NCBI RefSeq assembly: GCF_016802725.1
Contig: NC_052677.1
Span: 15,116,329-15,180,328 of the forward strand
DNA: 64,000 bases
Direction of reading: 5' to 3'
Origin: Solenopsis invicta
Lineage: Eukaryota; Arthropoda; Insecta; Hymenoptera; Formicidae
Numbering within the stretch: position 1 is the stretch's first letter; every line of letters starts with the position of its first letter. Below, one piece after another: positions 1 to 11,200 of the stretch. Below the pieces are notes generated by a model. The model did no database searches. It saw only the letters and a list, made by a program, of their open reading frames with translations, and was not told the origin of the DNA. The position numbers and the translations under genes are program-made.

Positions 1-1388
1 TGTCTGGTTTCCTCATCATCATACTTACAATGAGTAGATATCAGCTTACTCGCATTGATTTTCGAAACATTTCAGTTTCGATTATCGTCCTGATTTCGTC
101 ATATAAGTGAAAGTGTAAATCAATAAAGAAAATTAATCACTGGTATCAGAATTATAGTAATTACAGTGAAACAATATATTTGGAATGACGTGTTAGTAGA
201 AAATTCAAAATAAGTTTGTTCAAAATGAAATATATTGTACTATTATTTATATTGTATTTGTTCAAACCGAGAATCTTGAAAAGTCCTACAAGTTTAATAT
301 TTAATACGTTTAACATTTACAATTCGATTGAAATAACAAAAATGCGCGTTTGAAACGCATACCTCCTATACATCTATATGCCATATATCTATATGTAATA
401 GATAGATTTTATTTTTAAATTTTCTTGGCAGTGTTTACTCCACATCATCCTTTAAGCAGTTTAATAAAATTTCAGACTTGTTGAAATGCACAAATAACAC
501 AACATATGTTTCAAATATATAACATATGATTTATTGATATTATGCAAGTAAATTTGTAAGAAAGAATAATATAAACACAATGAAAAAATTTATTGTAATG
601 ATATAGACAAGGATGTAATAACAAACAATAATAATTACGACAAATTAATATAATAATTAATAATGACGATGACAATATGACAGTGAAAGTGAACATGATA
701 ATGATAATAAAATAATAATACTTATAACAGGTAACAATGCAGTCCTAGCTTTGAACAAAAACTTTTATAACAATTTGATTAATTTAAATGACTGCTTAAA
801 AGTTGTCATAGAGTATAAGTTCATAAATAATTTCATCAGTCACAAAATGGCAACTTGGCTTATTCCGGATTCCTGTCGCGGATTTAATACGATTTGGCAC
901 ATAATCAGTAAGCGCATGGCGTGCAACATTGTTTTCATTTTCAGGATGAATTTAATAAGGTGCCATTCTTAGTTGCATATTTATAGTTATTTATAAATAC
1001 GCTTCTATAAGAATGACAAAGAAAATTCAAAACGTACAAATTTGTCATTCCGTTTTATGCTAATTCAAAGGACGCATTTTCCTTATAAAGTATATTTAAC
1101 AACATTGAAGCGCGCGATTACGTTCGAAAGTATTGTGATGTAAGAAATGTAATGAGATAATTATTTATCATCTGGTCAAAGTTAGCTGTAGTTTTCCTCG
1201 TATTTTACGTATTTTCAAAAACGAAAGAGAAAAAGAGATTCGACCGACAGGCGATAACCAAGTATTACGAAGAGCTTGCATTTGATATACATCCGTGTTT
1301 TATTTTATTTTATATTAATTCGTGTTTTGAAAGATCGAACCACGCTGAGAATCGCGGTATGCGGTGGATTAAGGAGAACAAGACTGGG
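1..1388. other. AT-rich flank downstream of the BACURD gene
   Basis: This stretch is strongly AT-rich and has no open frame that looks like a protein. It lies just past the stop codon of the minus-strand BACURD gene, so its right part is probably that gene's 3' untranslated region. Apart from the poly(A) signals listed separately I see nothing else in it. Confidence 0.6.
1299..1309 (-). terminator. Poly(A) signals for the BACURD gene
   Basis: Read on the minus strand, two overlapping AATAAA hexamers lie about 80-90 bases after the BACURD stop codon. Their position fits cleavage and polyadenylation of a short 3' UTR. Whether they are used is inference. Confidence 0.45.
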
Positions 1389-3025
1389 TCAGTTGGTGTT
1401 TTGTTTGTTGGAGCGAAGACGAGCCAGACCTGAACGCTCACCCTCCTCCTCGTCGGATGTGCAAGGTACTACGCCGCGCGACGATGTGGCTTGCATTAAC
1501 TCTTGATCCGGGCCATTCCGATGTTCATACAACAGAATGTTTAACGTTTCTTCGTATATCCGAGCCTCGGGGAATTCGACCTAAGACAGAATTTTTTTTT
1601 ATGTAATTTACATTATTTATGTTAAAATAACTTTAAAATAATTAATTTAAAAATTGTCATATTGTTTGAAGTTACTTTCGTATGTTTCTTATCGGTCGTG
1701 TAGACGATCGAGTGGCAGCAGACCTCTGCTACCTTACGACCATGTCCATAAAACGTCCAACAGCAGATCTCGCTCGAGCCAATAACATCTTTGATGAATA
1801 ACACTCTGCCACTAAATCTAAGTGACATTTTGTCGAATAATTCTATGTTTTTTAGTAAATTGTCATCTGATGTACTGCAAAGATTAAATTAATTTAATTC
1901 TCTCATTTTTGAATGATAAGTCTAATTATAATAATAATGCAGCTACTAATTAGCTATATTGTGACATTTCATTCACTGATTCTTATATTTTTTTATTATA
2001 TTAGAATATAATATAAACTATATTAGACACACATGCAATATAATTGATTTCTTGTTAGACTAAGACTTGCTTACTCTGATGTTTAACTTTTTTAGTTTTA
2101 AGAGCAATAGAAAGTAAGTTAAAATTGAGTTTGCAGTTAAACTAGATTTGTGCAAATAAGTCTAAATTGCTCACACATTAGCATCTATTTAGAACACTTA
2201 AATCACAATTTATAAAAGATAAAAAATGAATCATGAAACATCATACTATTCACAACTACTGGCATTTAATATCACCTTGTATAGGAATATTTATTATTAT
2301 GCCTATTGATGAGCAACTTGACCACAGGCTTAGTAGTATTGCTTATGAGTAATTGTTCTTCCTTCTGGGAGGTTATGAGAGGGACTCTGCAGATTGGCTC
2401 CGCTTCACGTTCCTTTCGAAGAAGCGCTTGCTCACAGGATTCTGCCAGCTCACTGATGCAGTAGTATTTCGCTTCTGCGAGTAACTCCGCCATCTCCTTT
2501 GTATTTTCCGGCAGCGGGACCGAGCCGTCTCGCAAAAAGTTCAAGATTGTCCCAAAATGTTTGCCACATCGATCGATCAGTATCCAACCTGTAGACAAAT
2601 ATGCAGTCAGATGTGATTCTAACAAGATCTAATGCTGGAAATTCTCAGGAAGTAATGTGCAGAGATCTACACACAATTCCTGCTTTTTCACATTAATCAA
2701 ACAAATTCGTGTGCCTCGTCATTAGCATCGCGAGGAATCTATTGATCAGAACTTCGGGACTGATCGATATTCAAGAGATGAATCCAAATCGCTGCTGAGA
2801 AAGCATGTCGAGGGGATTGTCAGGAATTACGTGTCCTCACGTAATGCGGGGAAAAGTCTTACCTTCGGAATCAGTGAGCACTTCCATGCGACCGCTGAAC
2901 ATCGCGCGCAGCATGGTGTCATGCTTCTGCAGCGTGCCTATGGTGGTGTAGTGGAGCGAGCCCCCAATGTTCAGTTTGACATACTCCGAAGGGTACTTAA
3001 TTACAGTCTTGTGCTCGCCCGACAT
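1389..3025 (-). CDS. BACURD: BTB adaptor for CUL3 ubiquitin ligase (BACURD, KCTD10/KCTD13/TNFAIP1 family)
   Basis: Four exons on the minus strand: 3025-2863, 2588-2276, 1874-1676 and 1580-1389 (stop at 1391-1389). Joined they give 288 residues, slightly shorter than vertebrate relatives (about 310-330). All introns are GT-AG, and each junction phase matches. The BTB/POZ (T1-like) domain runs from about residue 14 to 115, with the hallmark stretches VKLNIGGSLHYTTIGTL and MLRAMFSGRMEVLTD in exon 1 and WILIDRCGKHFGTILNFLRDG in exon 2. Exon 3 carries NIELFDKMSLRFSGRVLF and the conserved EICCW. Exon 4 starts VEFPEARIYEETLNILLYE and ends in an acidic, polar tail. In known members the BTB domain recruits CUL3, and the complex ubiquitinates targets including RhoA, which controls the actin cytoskeleton. 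The ATG at 3025 is the first in its frame and matches the short N-terminus expected. No damage is seen. Which vertebrate paralogue it corresponds to is not decidable; insects usually have one gene. Confidence 0.95.
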
Positions 3026-4580
3026 AACGAAACTCTCTGGCTGCAGGCGTTCGGACCTGGCAATGCCGAGGCGAGTACTGACGCGGCGACGACAACGATG
3101 ACGACGCCACGAGATGAGGCGTGGACGGGAGCGAGCGGTGTATCGATCCTCTCGGCGTCAACTTGAACGCGCGAATACCGACAATTCACGTATGCGTCGT
3201 GGAATGGACACGGATGATCGCTCACACCTGCGGGCGTGAATGGGAGAGCAAAAAAGTAGACACGAGAGACACTGACATATCCTCATTTCGCTCCATGTTT
3301 CATTCTTTCGTTTTCGAGCGCGATAAACTTTCAACGGCGAACGATATGCGACGCACCTGGACGCACCGAACGTAGCGGTAGCGGCGGAAAGAGCTACGTA
3401 TCAACCGCGATGCATAAAAGTATCAAGATCGACAACACTGGCAATAGCGTAGAGAGGTTAGGTTGTGGGACGATCGAGACTAGAAACCCTCTGAATGCCT
3501 CTAATAAAGGAAAAAAAAATTAACGAATTAAACATGTAAGATCAAGGTTTAAGAGACTCTTAAATATCGATCGCATTACAGAATAAATTAGTTTTCGAAT
3601 TGACTTGATAGATCACAAAATCCTTTTGTAAAATAAAAGTATGCACCAAAAAAACTTTGATAGAACAGATTTTACAAGAAAATCGGAAGAAATAAAAAAG
3701 AAGAGGAAGCCTGAGATCTGAGAGTGACCATGCCCACGATTTAGCTAATACGACGCCATCTCTACAACGTGGATATACACTCCGATGTCAATGTATATAT
3801 AGGTTAGACCTCACCAGAGAGGTTGTTTCTCTTTGGCTACGCAGTAGCAGCAGTCGGTCGGTTAGGGAGCACGGCGGAAGATCGTGGCGTGTTACGGCGC
3901 ATTTCAACTCGCATCCTCGTCGTCCCGTACGAGTGTTTGATGCGAGCGAGTGTTTCGAGAATGCTGTGGAGTATCGAAAGCGAAGTGTCGGGCGTTCGTG
4001 GCATTCATCCATCGTGTCAGATACGATGCATGGTGCGTAGTTGTATCGCGTTTTGCATCTTCTCTGCCTCGTATCCTGAGTCTCAAACGCGTGTGAATAT
4101 CAGGATTGAGTGTTTCGAGAGTGTTGAAAACGAAAGATCACGAGTGAGGAGGATCTTGGATGTTCGAGAGTTGTGGCCGAAACGAATGGAAACGAAGCTG
4201 GACAGAGTTAACGACTTGCTGCAAATTCGCCTTTACAATTTGGTATTTGTGCCTCGTTTCCATTGCGTTCGCGTAAATTATCGTGGGTACATATAGTACG
4301 ACGAGACGAATGAATCGGTCGCCGTTAAGAAACGGATAGGAACGATTTAAAGTTGACATACGCGCGTTTGCGGAATGCCGTTCGGCGCTCCCTTCGCCAG
4401 GTGTGCCAATAGTCGGGCGACATTAAAATCGAGACGATGTCCTTCGGTCACTTGTGCACATGCGTCGAGGGTAGCCTACGATTGGCTGATAGTGACGTAT
4501 GCGTTCAGAGGACCAATGAGACAGTTCGTCTTATAACCTCCTTGCGACCAATCACGATCGGGCTACATTAGCTACGTACT
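3026..4580. other. Intergenic region between divergent BACURD and IFT20 genes
   Basis: The left end should hold the BACURD promoter and 5' UTR. From about 3790 a TATA-like stretch (TATATATAGG, near 3793-3802) precedes a GC-rich block to about 4370. An open frame crosses this block at 3823-4296, but it opens with TTG rather than ATG and matches nothing I know. A degenerate internal duplication sits at 3948-3985 and 4108-4138, sharing GAGTGTTTCGAGA followed by CGAAAG. It may be an unannotated transcript or an upstream exon of IFT20; I cannot decide. Confidence 0.4.
4406..4552 (+). promoter_or_regulatory. Likely IFT20 promoter with four CCAAT boxes
   Basis: CCAAT occurs at 4406-4410, 4513-4517 and 4548-4552, and inverted (ATTGG) at 4481-4485. 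A CRE-like half site TGACGT lies at 4493-4498. The cluster lies 40-190 bases before the IFT20 start codon, which suits an NF-Y-type TATA-less promoter. I looked for a clear RFX X-box, common in ciliary gene promoters, and did not find one. Confidence 0.45.
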
Positions 4581-4589
4581 ATGCCTTGA
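4581..4589 (+). promoter_or_regulatory. Two-codon upstream open frame before IFT20
   Basis: ATG CCT TGA ends four bases before the IFT20 start codon at 4594. The main ATG has the stronger context (A at -3, G at +4). If the transcript starts upstream of 4581, this minimal frame could lower initiation at the main start. Whether it is in the mRNA is unknown. Confidence 0.35.
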
Positions 4590-4593
4590 GAAA

Positions 4594-6507
4594 ATGGCCG
4601 ACTCGTTGACGAAGTACGGCGTTTACATCGATGACTTGAGCAAGGTACGCGTTCTAGAGCCGGAAGCAGCGAATCAGACGAACAAGCTGAAGGAGGAATG
4701 TCAGAGTTTCGTGTCCAGTAAGTCATGTCGGTTTGCAAGACCGATGTTACAGCGACGAGCGGCACTGTGAATGAGTTTCGCTCGAACCCGGGGCCGTGAC
4801 GACACTCGCTCAGTCACCCTCATCATCTCGCACAATTTTCGTCACTGTGTTTGCTTAATGAGTTCCTACACAAGAAAACGCACATCTGCACTTTTTGATG
4901 CAGCGCTGGGTCGATTTTTGCGAACTTTTGTTAACTTAATCGGAGATTAATTCAATCAGCAGAATTGTTCACTGCGAAATTTCGAACTGTGCAATTCATT
5001 GTCCTTAAACTTTTGTCTTTCTTTCCAAGTATTTTAATAAAAAAATAATTCTATGCGTGTTAATAAAATAATATATGCATATATTTGACAAGTTAATTGC
5101 CGTTTAAATTAATGGCCAAAATTGAAATCTGATCAAAATAACTTTGTTAATTAAATTAGGATCTATTATTATTGTTAATGATACATTAATCAAATATTTA
5201 TACACAAAAGCAATGTGAAAAATGTATCTGAGAAAATGTATTTGAGGAATCATTTATATGAGAAATTAAATGTAGAGTTGCACTGCAAAAAAAAGATTTG
5301 TATTTAAAAATGATATATTTTTTTGTTTAAAAAACTGCACTTCTTTATCGCCAATTGCACAATGGCTACAAATCACTGATTCAGCTTTAGAAATAGAGAA
5401 ACTGCAGCGATTGAGATTTTTCATATTGCAGAGATTACTGAATTTGAGAAAAATTCCAACGAATTCATTACGATTTTGGACAATTTGGCAAAGGAGGTGG
5501 AGAGGGAAAAAATGAGGACAATTGGTGCACGAAATCTGCTACGTTCCGTTGCAAAGCAAAGGGAAGCCCAGAAACAGCAGATGCAGGTTCTTTAATAATT
5601 ACATGAAACCTGGCAACGCGTGTTAATTGTTTAAATGGAATGTTAGGAAAATTTTTGTTATTCTACACTGAGAAAGACACTATTACTGAGAAAAAATGTA
5701 TTTGTGGGAAATAAATTTATTTTGTTGAAATATATAGTTAAATACAGCAAAATCAAATTTTATTTTCAACAAATAAATCAGTTAATAAGAAAAGTGAGAT
5801 ATATATCAGAGAAATGCATATTTCATAATCAAACTTTTTTGTAACCAATAAGCAAAATTGGCTAGTATCTTGTTAAAAAGTTAAAGTTAACAACTTTTTA
5901 ATAACATAACTTTTAATAACATAGGCTAATTTTAAATAATTTCACTTTTAACTTTAACTAGTTATTTTTTAAACACTTGAACCTTAATCTTTTAATTTTT
6001 TTCCTACAATTTTATATGCATATATTATTGGCAGAAATATTTTTATCTTAATATATTTTACAAGAATTTTTCTTGTGCATTTTCTCACTTCTGATGCTAT
6101 CAAAATATCTGGTAATGTGATCAGGAATAGTTTACTTCAATTAAATTTCAATTATCGCTGATCAACTTATTAAGTAATACCTTAAATATTTTGTTAACAT
6201 AGAGAGAATTATTAATTTTTAATTATTTGACACAAAGATTAGATCAAGTATAAAGTAGTATATTGTAGTTGGAAAATTTGATGGCAACAGTTCTGTTGGT
6301 TGAGTTAATGATTGATTAATTGGATTCAAAGTTGCTCTAAGATTAGATTATTATTGCTTTAGGTCAATTGATTTTTCTTTATTCTCATTACAGGCATTGA
6401 TCCTGGAAAAGTCTATGGAACTAGAACGACTACGAGTACAGTATGATTCTTTAAAGAAGATTGAACTAGAACAGTTAGAAACTATTGAGCATTTATCAGT
6501 GAATTAA
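4594..6507 (+). CDS. IFT20: Intraflagellar transport protein 20 homologue
   Basis: Three exons: 4594-4717, 5432-5586 and 6394-6507 (stop TAA 6505-6507). They encode 130 residues, against about 132 in vertebrates. Junction phases agree, and donors and acceptors are GT-AG. Diagnostic stretches are RVLEPE (19-24), LKEEC (32-36), LAKEVEREKM (60-69), IGARNLL (72-78) and KQREAQ (83-88). The rest to the C-terminus is heptad-like and should form a coiled coil. IFT20 is the small IFT-B subunit that links the Golgi, where membrane cargo is sorted, to ciliary transport; in insects it is expected to act in sensory neurons and perhaps sperm. The start has a good context (AAAATGG), and an N-terminus of this length matches the family. 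Intron 2 carries hairpin-rich repeat sequence (see separate entry). A second, cilium-independent role is known in mammals and is not tested here. Confidence 0.95.
4718..5431 (+). other. IFT20 intron 1
   Basis: Donor GTAAGT at 4718 and acceptor TTGCAG ending at 5431. The sequence is AT-rich and no other feature was seen. Confidence 0.8.
5587..6393 (+). other. IFT20 intron 2, with hairpin-repeat sequence
   Basis: Donor GTTCTT at 5587 is weak. Acceptor TTACAG ends at 6393. Between about 5668 and 5800 the sequence begins CACTGAGAAAG, repeats ACTGAGAAAAAA, and contains inverted arms (TTTATTTTGTTGAAA against TTTCAACAAATAAA). This resembles other hairpin elements in the window that start with ACTGAGAGAAA. 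Confidence 0.6.
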
Positions 6508-6580
6508 ATGTAACAATTTAAATTTCCATCCACATTTCTTCATTGCTGATTCATCGAACATCTTTTGTTTTCATTTTGCC

Positions 6581-6586
6581 AATAAA
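6581..6586 (+). terminator. Poly(A) signal of IFT20
   Basis: A canonical AATAAA lies 74 bases after the IFT20 stop codon and is the first on this strand, so a short 3' UTR is likely. Confidence 0.6.
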
Positions 6587-7693
6587 TAATACAACAATTT
6601 TAGATAGCCTCGATATTTACGTGAGTCAATGTCTTTTCAATAAATTTTAAAGACAATTTCTATAAAATTTTGATTAACTTAATCATTTAATTCAAATTAT
6701 ATTTATATGTTCTGTGCATAGAATTATTTATTTTATTTTGCTAATTGACGTAGGAAAAAATAGATTAGGGATGAAATGTATTTTTATGGTTGGAAATTTT
6801 GTTGATTAGATTAATTGTTGATTATGTTAATTAGAATATAATAGAAATTGTTTTAAAGTTCATTGCTACTAATACAGATTAACTTTAATTTTAGTTTTTA
6901 ATTTACTTTTTTCTAGTGTCTAGAAAATTAGAAAAAGATAAAGGATTTTTCAAATAGAAAATAAAGAAATTAAAGCTAATTTCTATATGTAGAAATCGAC
7001 ATAAGTCGCCTTAAGCATTACAGGGTGCTATCAATTTGATGCTACAAATGTTTGGAGCATTTGTTAACTACTAATATTTAATAAAAAATTTTATAAATCG
7101 ATCAAAGAGTGTTTTAAAGTTTCAAAGCATTTATAGCGTCACCTTCATCGCACCCACATTTGAATATGTAAGAGTTGTGCTAATTGGATGGAAAGATTTC
7201 TATCCGCCAATCCACTTGCTGGAAAAACGTGACGTTTCAAGAACGTTTCTGTTCCGAGGTCAGTCATTTACGGACCGCGGTGATCGAGGGTAGTTGTGTT
7301 CGAATCGCGTTCTACATTTATCGCGATTGTGATCGTTCAAGAGAATTATCGTCTGAAAAGTTATTGCGAACGACTTTCGCAAAGTGTCAGGCACTCGTTG
7401 TGATAGCTATAATATCGCGTGCTACCCGCTTCTACATGAAATCAAAGGCTGCGAGACCATCGTGTATGTTCTTTTGCGTCGAAAATGTAACGGGCGCGCG
7501 ATCAACGTTAGGTGCGTATTTGTCCTTGTTCTGTTTCTGTCCACCTATGCCGAATCATATTTTTCTGTAACAGTCGACTATTACAATACAATCTAGTGGT
7601 ACTTGAGACCGATTTTGGAAAATGAATAAGAAAAACAATAATATAATCTATACACGATCAATTAAGTTGCCAATTTCTGAATTCAATCAGCTG

Positions 7694-7726
<33 letters not shown>

Positions 7727-7761
7727 GTATATATACTTACTTTTATATATTTATATATATA

Positions 7762-7826
<65 letters not shown>

Positions 7827-8670
7827 ATATGTAGAGAGAGAGAGAGAGAGAGAAGGGGGGGGTATCAGAGATTGGTCTCAATTCCCGCGTATTATAATGG
7901 GCTTCGAGTCTTCTCGACAGTTTCAAAGCTTCGAGAATCGCAATTTTGCTTTTCGATACATCTCGAACCTGTCATGGCGTCATTATCGTTCGGAATTCGC
8001 GCGCGCTTTTTCTCGTGTAGTCGGTGTGTAGTGAGATTATGAACGGACAAAGGATTATGTCTTCCGTAATGCTGTACGTTGTGATTAAATGTCGTACATA
8101 ATCGTAATTGTGTACCGCAAATTTGAATTTTATTCTAAGAGTCGAATTGTTCGAGTTATCCGCGTCCGTTCTACCCAACCTAACCCCACTTACAATATTT
8201 ATCAAACATCTTGGAGCGCATTTCACTTGTGGTTGCAACGTCCTTAAAATCATTTCATTCTTGTTGTTTATGGAATTTTATACAAGGACAAATGACGCTT
8301 GCGGGCGTGCAAACATTGAATGGAACACGTTCCTGGTTGGCAGTCACGATTCGCGATTCATAACAATGTGTTTCAATCGAGTTCGCGCCGTGAATTACAG
8401 TTAATAACACGTGAACTGTGACCAGCATTTTAACTTTTAATGTCACACTGGTGATCGGTACTATTCAATAAATGCACAAAATTTGTAAAAATATAACTTA
8501 TAATTTGTGAATAACATAATATAACTTTAATCTAATATTAAAAAACTTTACTCTGTTGTAGATGGAGAGAGCAAGCAAGTCCGTCATTCAATATATTAAT
8601 TCTTGTGACACGACTTGCATTGCGTGATCGCTTGATGCGTGCAATATTCCATGTTAGATAATCGACGAGA
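6587..8670. other. Intergenic region between IFT20 and TMEM234
   Basis: AT-rich to about 7130, then moderately GC-rich to 7560, then the composite microsatellite at 7696-7861, and moderately GC-rich from 7880 to 8400. The open frames across it are not recognisable, and several run only through the microsatellite. The right end should contain the TMEM234 promoter. No TATA box was recognised there. Confidence 0.5.
7696..7861. repeat. Composite microsatellite (TC)n-(TA)n-(GA)n
   Basis: A TC tract (7696-7724) is followed by a long TA tract (about 7744-7830), a GA tract (7833-7853) and eight G. The TC and GA tracts are complementary across the TA core, so the whole is a large imperfect inverted repeat. 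The Tyr/Ile-rich frames across it are artefacts. Confidence 0.9.
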
Positions 8671-9360
8671 ATGGCAGTCACCATTGGTGAGCTATTTTAA
8701 ACCTTTTTCCACTTGTTTATTGCAAGATGTCTTCTGAGGATGGGAATTATAAGAAGTGGTTTGATGGTATTAAAACGACATCAATGAATGTATTTACATT
8801 GCAGAATCTGTGATATATCTGTGCCTCGTGGCGATTCTTTGGGGAGTGACCAACCCATTCATAAAGAAAGGTGCACAAGGTTTGGAAAATGTCAAGGCGG
8901 TGTCTTTTTATGGGCAATTTTTCAAGGAATTGGTATTTCTTGTCACTAATCTGAAGGTTTGTTATATCTTTAAATTTTATTTTAAATTAATTTTATATTT
9001 CAAGTGTTTGTAATTTATTTTTTTTTTTTTTACAGTATATCATACCATTTCTTATTAATCAGTGTGGTTCAGTACTGTACTTCTTGACATTGCAAAGCAC
9101 TGATCTATCCCTGGCTGTGCCAGTCTCAAATTCCCTTACCTTTGTATTTACTGCGATCACAGGCTGGTTCCTGGGTGAGGAAAAAGTGCATAGAAGTAAG
9201 TACACATGCCATTATTTTCAGAATATCATTGAAGAATATTATGACTTGGTTACTTTGCAATTTCCTTTACTTTTCAGATACCTATCTGGGAATGATGCTT
9301 GTATTATGTGGAACTACGTTGTGTTGTTGGGATAAACTAAATAAAACTATAGAAATGTGA
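8671..9360 (+). CDS. TMEM234: Transmembrane protein 234 homologue (UPF0546 family)
   Basis: Four exons: 8671-8686 (only 16 coding bases), 8805-8956, 9036-9195 and 9278-9360 (stop TGA). They encode 136 residues, the normal family length. All introns are 79-118 bases, GT-AG and phase-consistent; the acceptor at 9035 follows a long T tract. About four hydrophobic helices are visible: near residues 7-22 (IYLCLVAILWG), 57-75, 82-103 and 112-127. Family signatures are LWGVTNPFIKKG (17-28), PFLINQCGSVLY (60-71), STDLSLAVPVSNSL (77-90) and the WFLGE motif (100-104). The fold is related to half of an EamA/drug-metabolite transporter. The transported substrate is unknown; vertebrate work links it to the kidney filter. 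The start is chosen because it is in frame across the tiny first exon and has A at -3. No damage was seen. Confidence 0.93.
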
Positions 9361-9695
9361 CTTGTACACACTTAGGATACAACAATCATAAGCACACGTC
9401 GCTATCCTCCCTTTTCCTGTTCGTCCTAACCTGCTGATTAATCCACATCCATCCTGTGTAACGTGAGTACCACAAAGATTAACTCGTACATCAATTCCTT
9501 CCAACGAAGCAAAATCACAATATCTACTTGATTTTGCTTTGTAATATTATGAAACATTTAACATTAATACATTTTATTATTGATGATATGCTGGTTTACA
9601 TCATTGGATTGATTAATTTTGTTACAACACATGACTTGTTTTTGGTTTTTACATTTTGCAAAAAGAAGTAATATCTGTGTTAATAGGCAATAGGC

Positions 9696-9701
9696 TTTAT
9701 T
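9696..9701 (-). terminator. Candidate poly(A) signal of the minus-strand Ser/Arg-rich gene
   Basis: TTTATT on the plus strand reads AATAAA on the minus strand, about 1.5 kb after that gene's stop codon. If used, the 3' UTR is long and its end is about 340 bases from the TMEM234 stop. Other weaker signals lie nearer. Confidence 0.35.
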
Positions 9702-10292
9702 CGTAATTCCGTACAATATCGTCAATATATATTCATGATATTTACATGTATATCATTTAATGATCCATATGTACACACACACGTAGATAGCACCGGGTAG
9801 GAATGAAATAATTATGGTGCAAAATGACTATGTCACTGTAATTAATTTGTTTCTTTGTCCACACGCAAATGCGTATCACAGTATAACGGATAGAGTCTAG
9901 CGTTGCGCGTTTTATTCTTCTACACTGTTGTCAAAAGTGACGAAAGTGTCTCTTTCGACCTGTGTCGAACGTGGAAATTTCGCAACAGTGTATGTGTAAT
10001 TTGTGATCCATGAATGTACAGAGACAAGAGTTATATATATATGAAAACACATAGGTCGCTCCTAGTAAAAATAGATTAAGACTTACGATTATCAACACAA
10101 GTATTTATATACAATAAGCATGCAAAGATGAGATTGATCTATGCACAGGTAAATGTTCAGTAGATATCGTTATACGTAACTGTTTGTTTTACGAGTCGAG
10201 ATAAAATTTGGAAATTTTTTTGCTTTAATTTCTTTATCGTTATAACGTTTATTATTAAAAAAAGGTGTCGTTTGCTACGAGCAAATATACTC

Positions 10293-10305
10293 GGGGGGGG
10301 GGGGG
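10293..10305. repeat. Run of 13 G
   Basis: Mononucleotide tract inside the presumed 3' UTR region; length is liable to sequencing error. Confidence 0.85.
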
Positions 10306-11200
10306 ATTTTTAATTCATTAACGAAGAGCGTATACATTTACAGGAATATAGAAAAATGACAATGGCACTTTGATTCACGGTAGAATAAAGTGACGCGTTA
10401 AATTTTTATGAGATGCGTAGCGCATATGAATTTATTTACGTGAAAGTATGAAAAGTCGAATGATAAAAGCACTTTTTGTCGAGTCCCGAAGGAGAAACAA
10501 AAGTTAATACACTAATGAATTGTTAATTCACGATATTTGCGAATATATTATAAATGCATTCTCATCATTTGCAACAAATTTAATCCGTTAAATTTGGCAG
10601 AGAGAAAGCTATTAGAGTAATGCAACACTTGATATATTGAATAGATTCTCATTTTAGAATACACTTTTGATAATCATATTTAATATTACCTCTCAAGAGA
10701 GTTTACATTCGACCATATTTTTTTATAATCTTTTTTTTTTATAAAGATGTTATTTAATGCGCGAAAAGTATAACAGTATTAATTTGACGAGTAACAGTTT
10801 CGAAGCGTCTTCGCGTTTGCCTATGTATATTTGAATAATTGTTTTATTCTGTTACGTACAGATATATATATTTATTTATGGGGGGATTAAAACTTTATAT
10901 CTTAGGTAGCACAGAAATTTCATAAATTCGCGAAATTGATTAACGGGTGTTGATAGCAATTAATTTAGATGTCATTGCCGCAATCATATGCTACTCGGTT
11001 AAAAAATTATAAAAATCTGCGCGGTCGACACTCGCGCGATGTGCATGTTAAAAGTGTATTGGAGAAAACGGAGTATATTATCGATAAGTCGCGTCATTAT
11101 TAATCAGCGCGCGTCGGATATCAACGCCTATTAATCGCCTACGAAATTACGAATTACACTTATGAAACTCAAGACTAGCATTGATCAATGGCCGCCCAAT

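Larger units (their letters stand above)
9361..11200. other. Convergent 3' region between TMEM234 and the minus-strand gene
   Basis: No coding frame was found. The TMEM234 3' UTR enters from the left and the long 3' UTR of the minus-strand gene from the right, so the two transcripts may overlap. A run of 13 G lies at 10293-10305. Short TA and T runs are scattered. Confidence 0.5.

Noticed and set aside
3823..4296. 157-codon open frame before IFT20
   Set aside because: It opens with TTG. The first ATG comes much later, and neither residues nor splice sites suggest a real protein.
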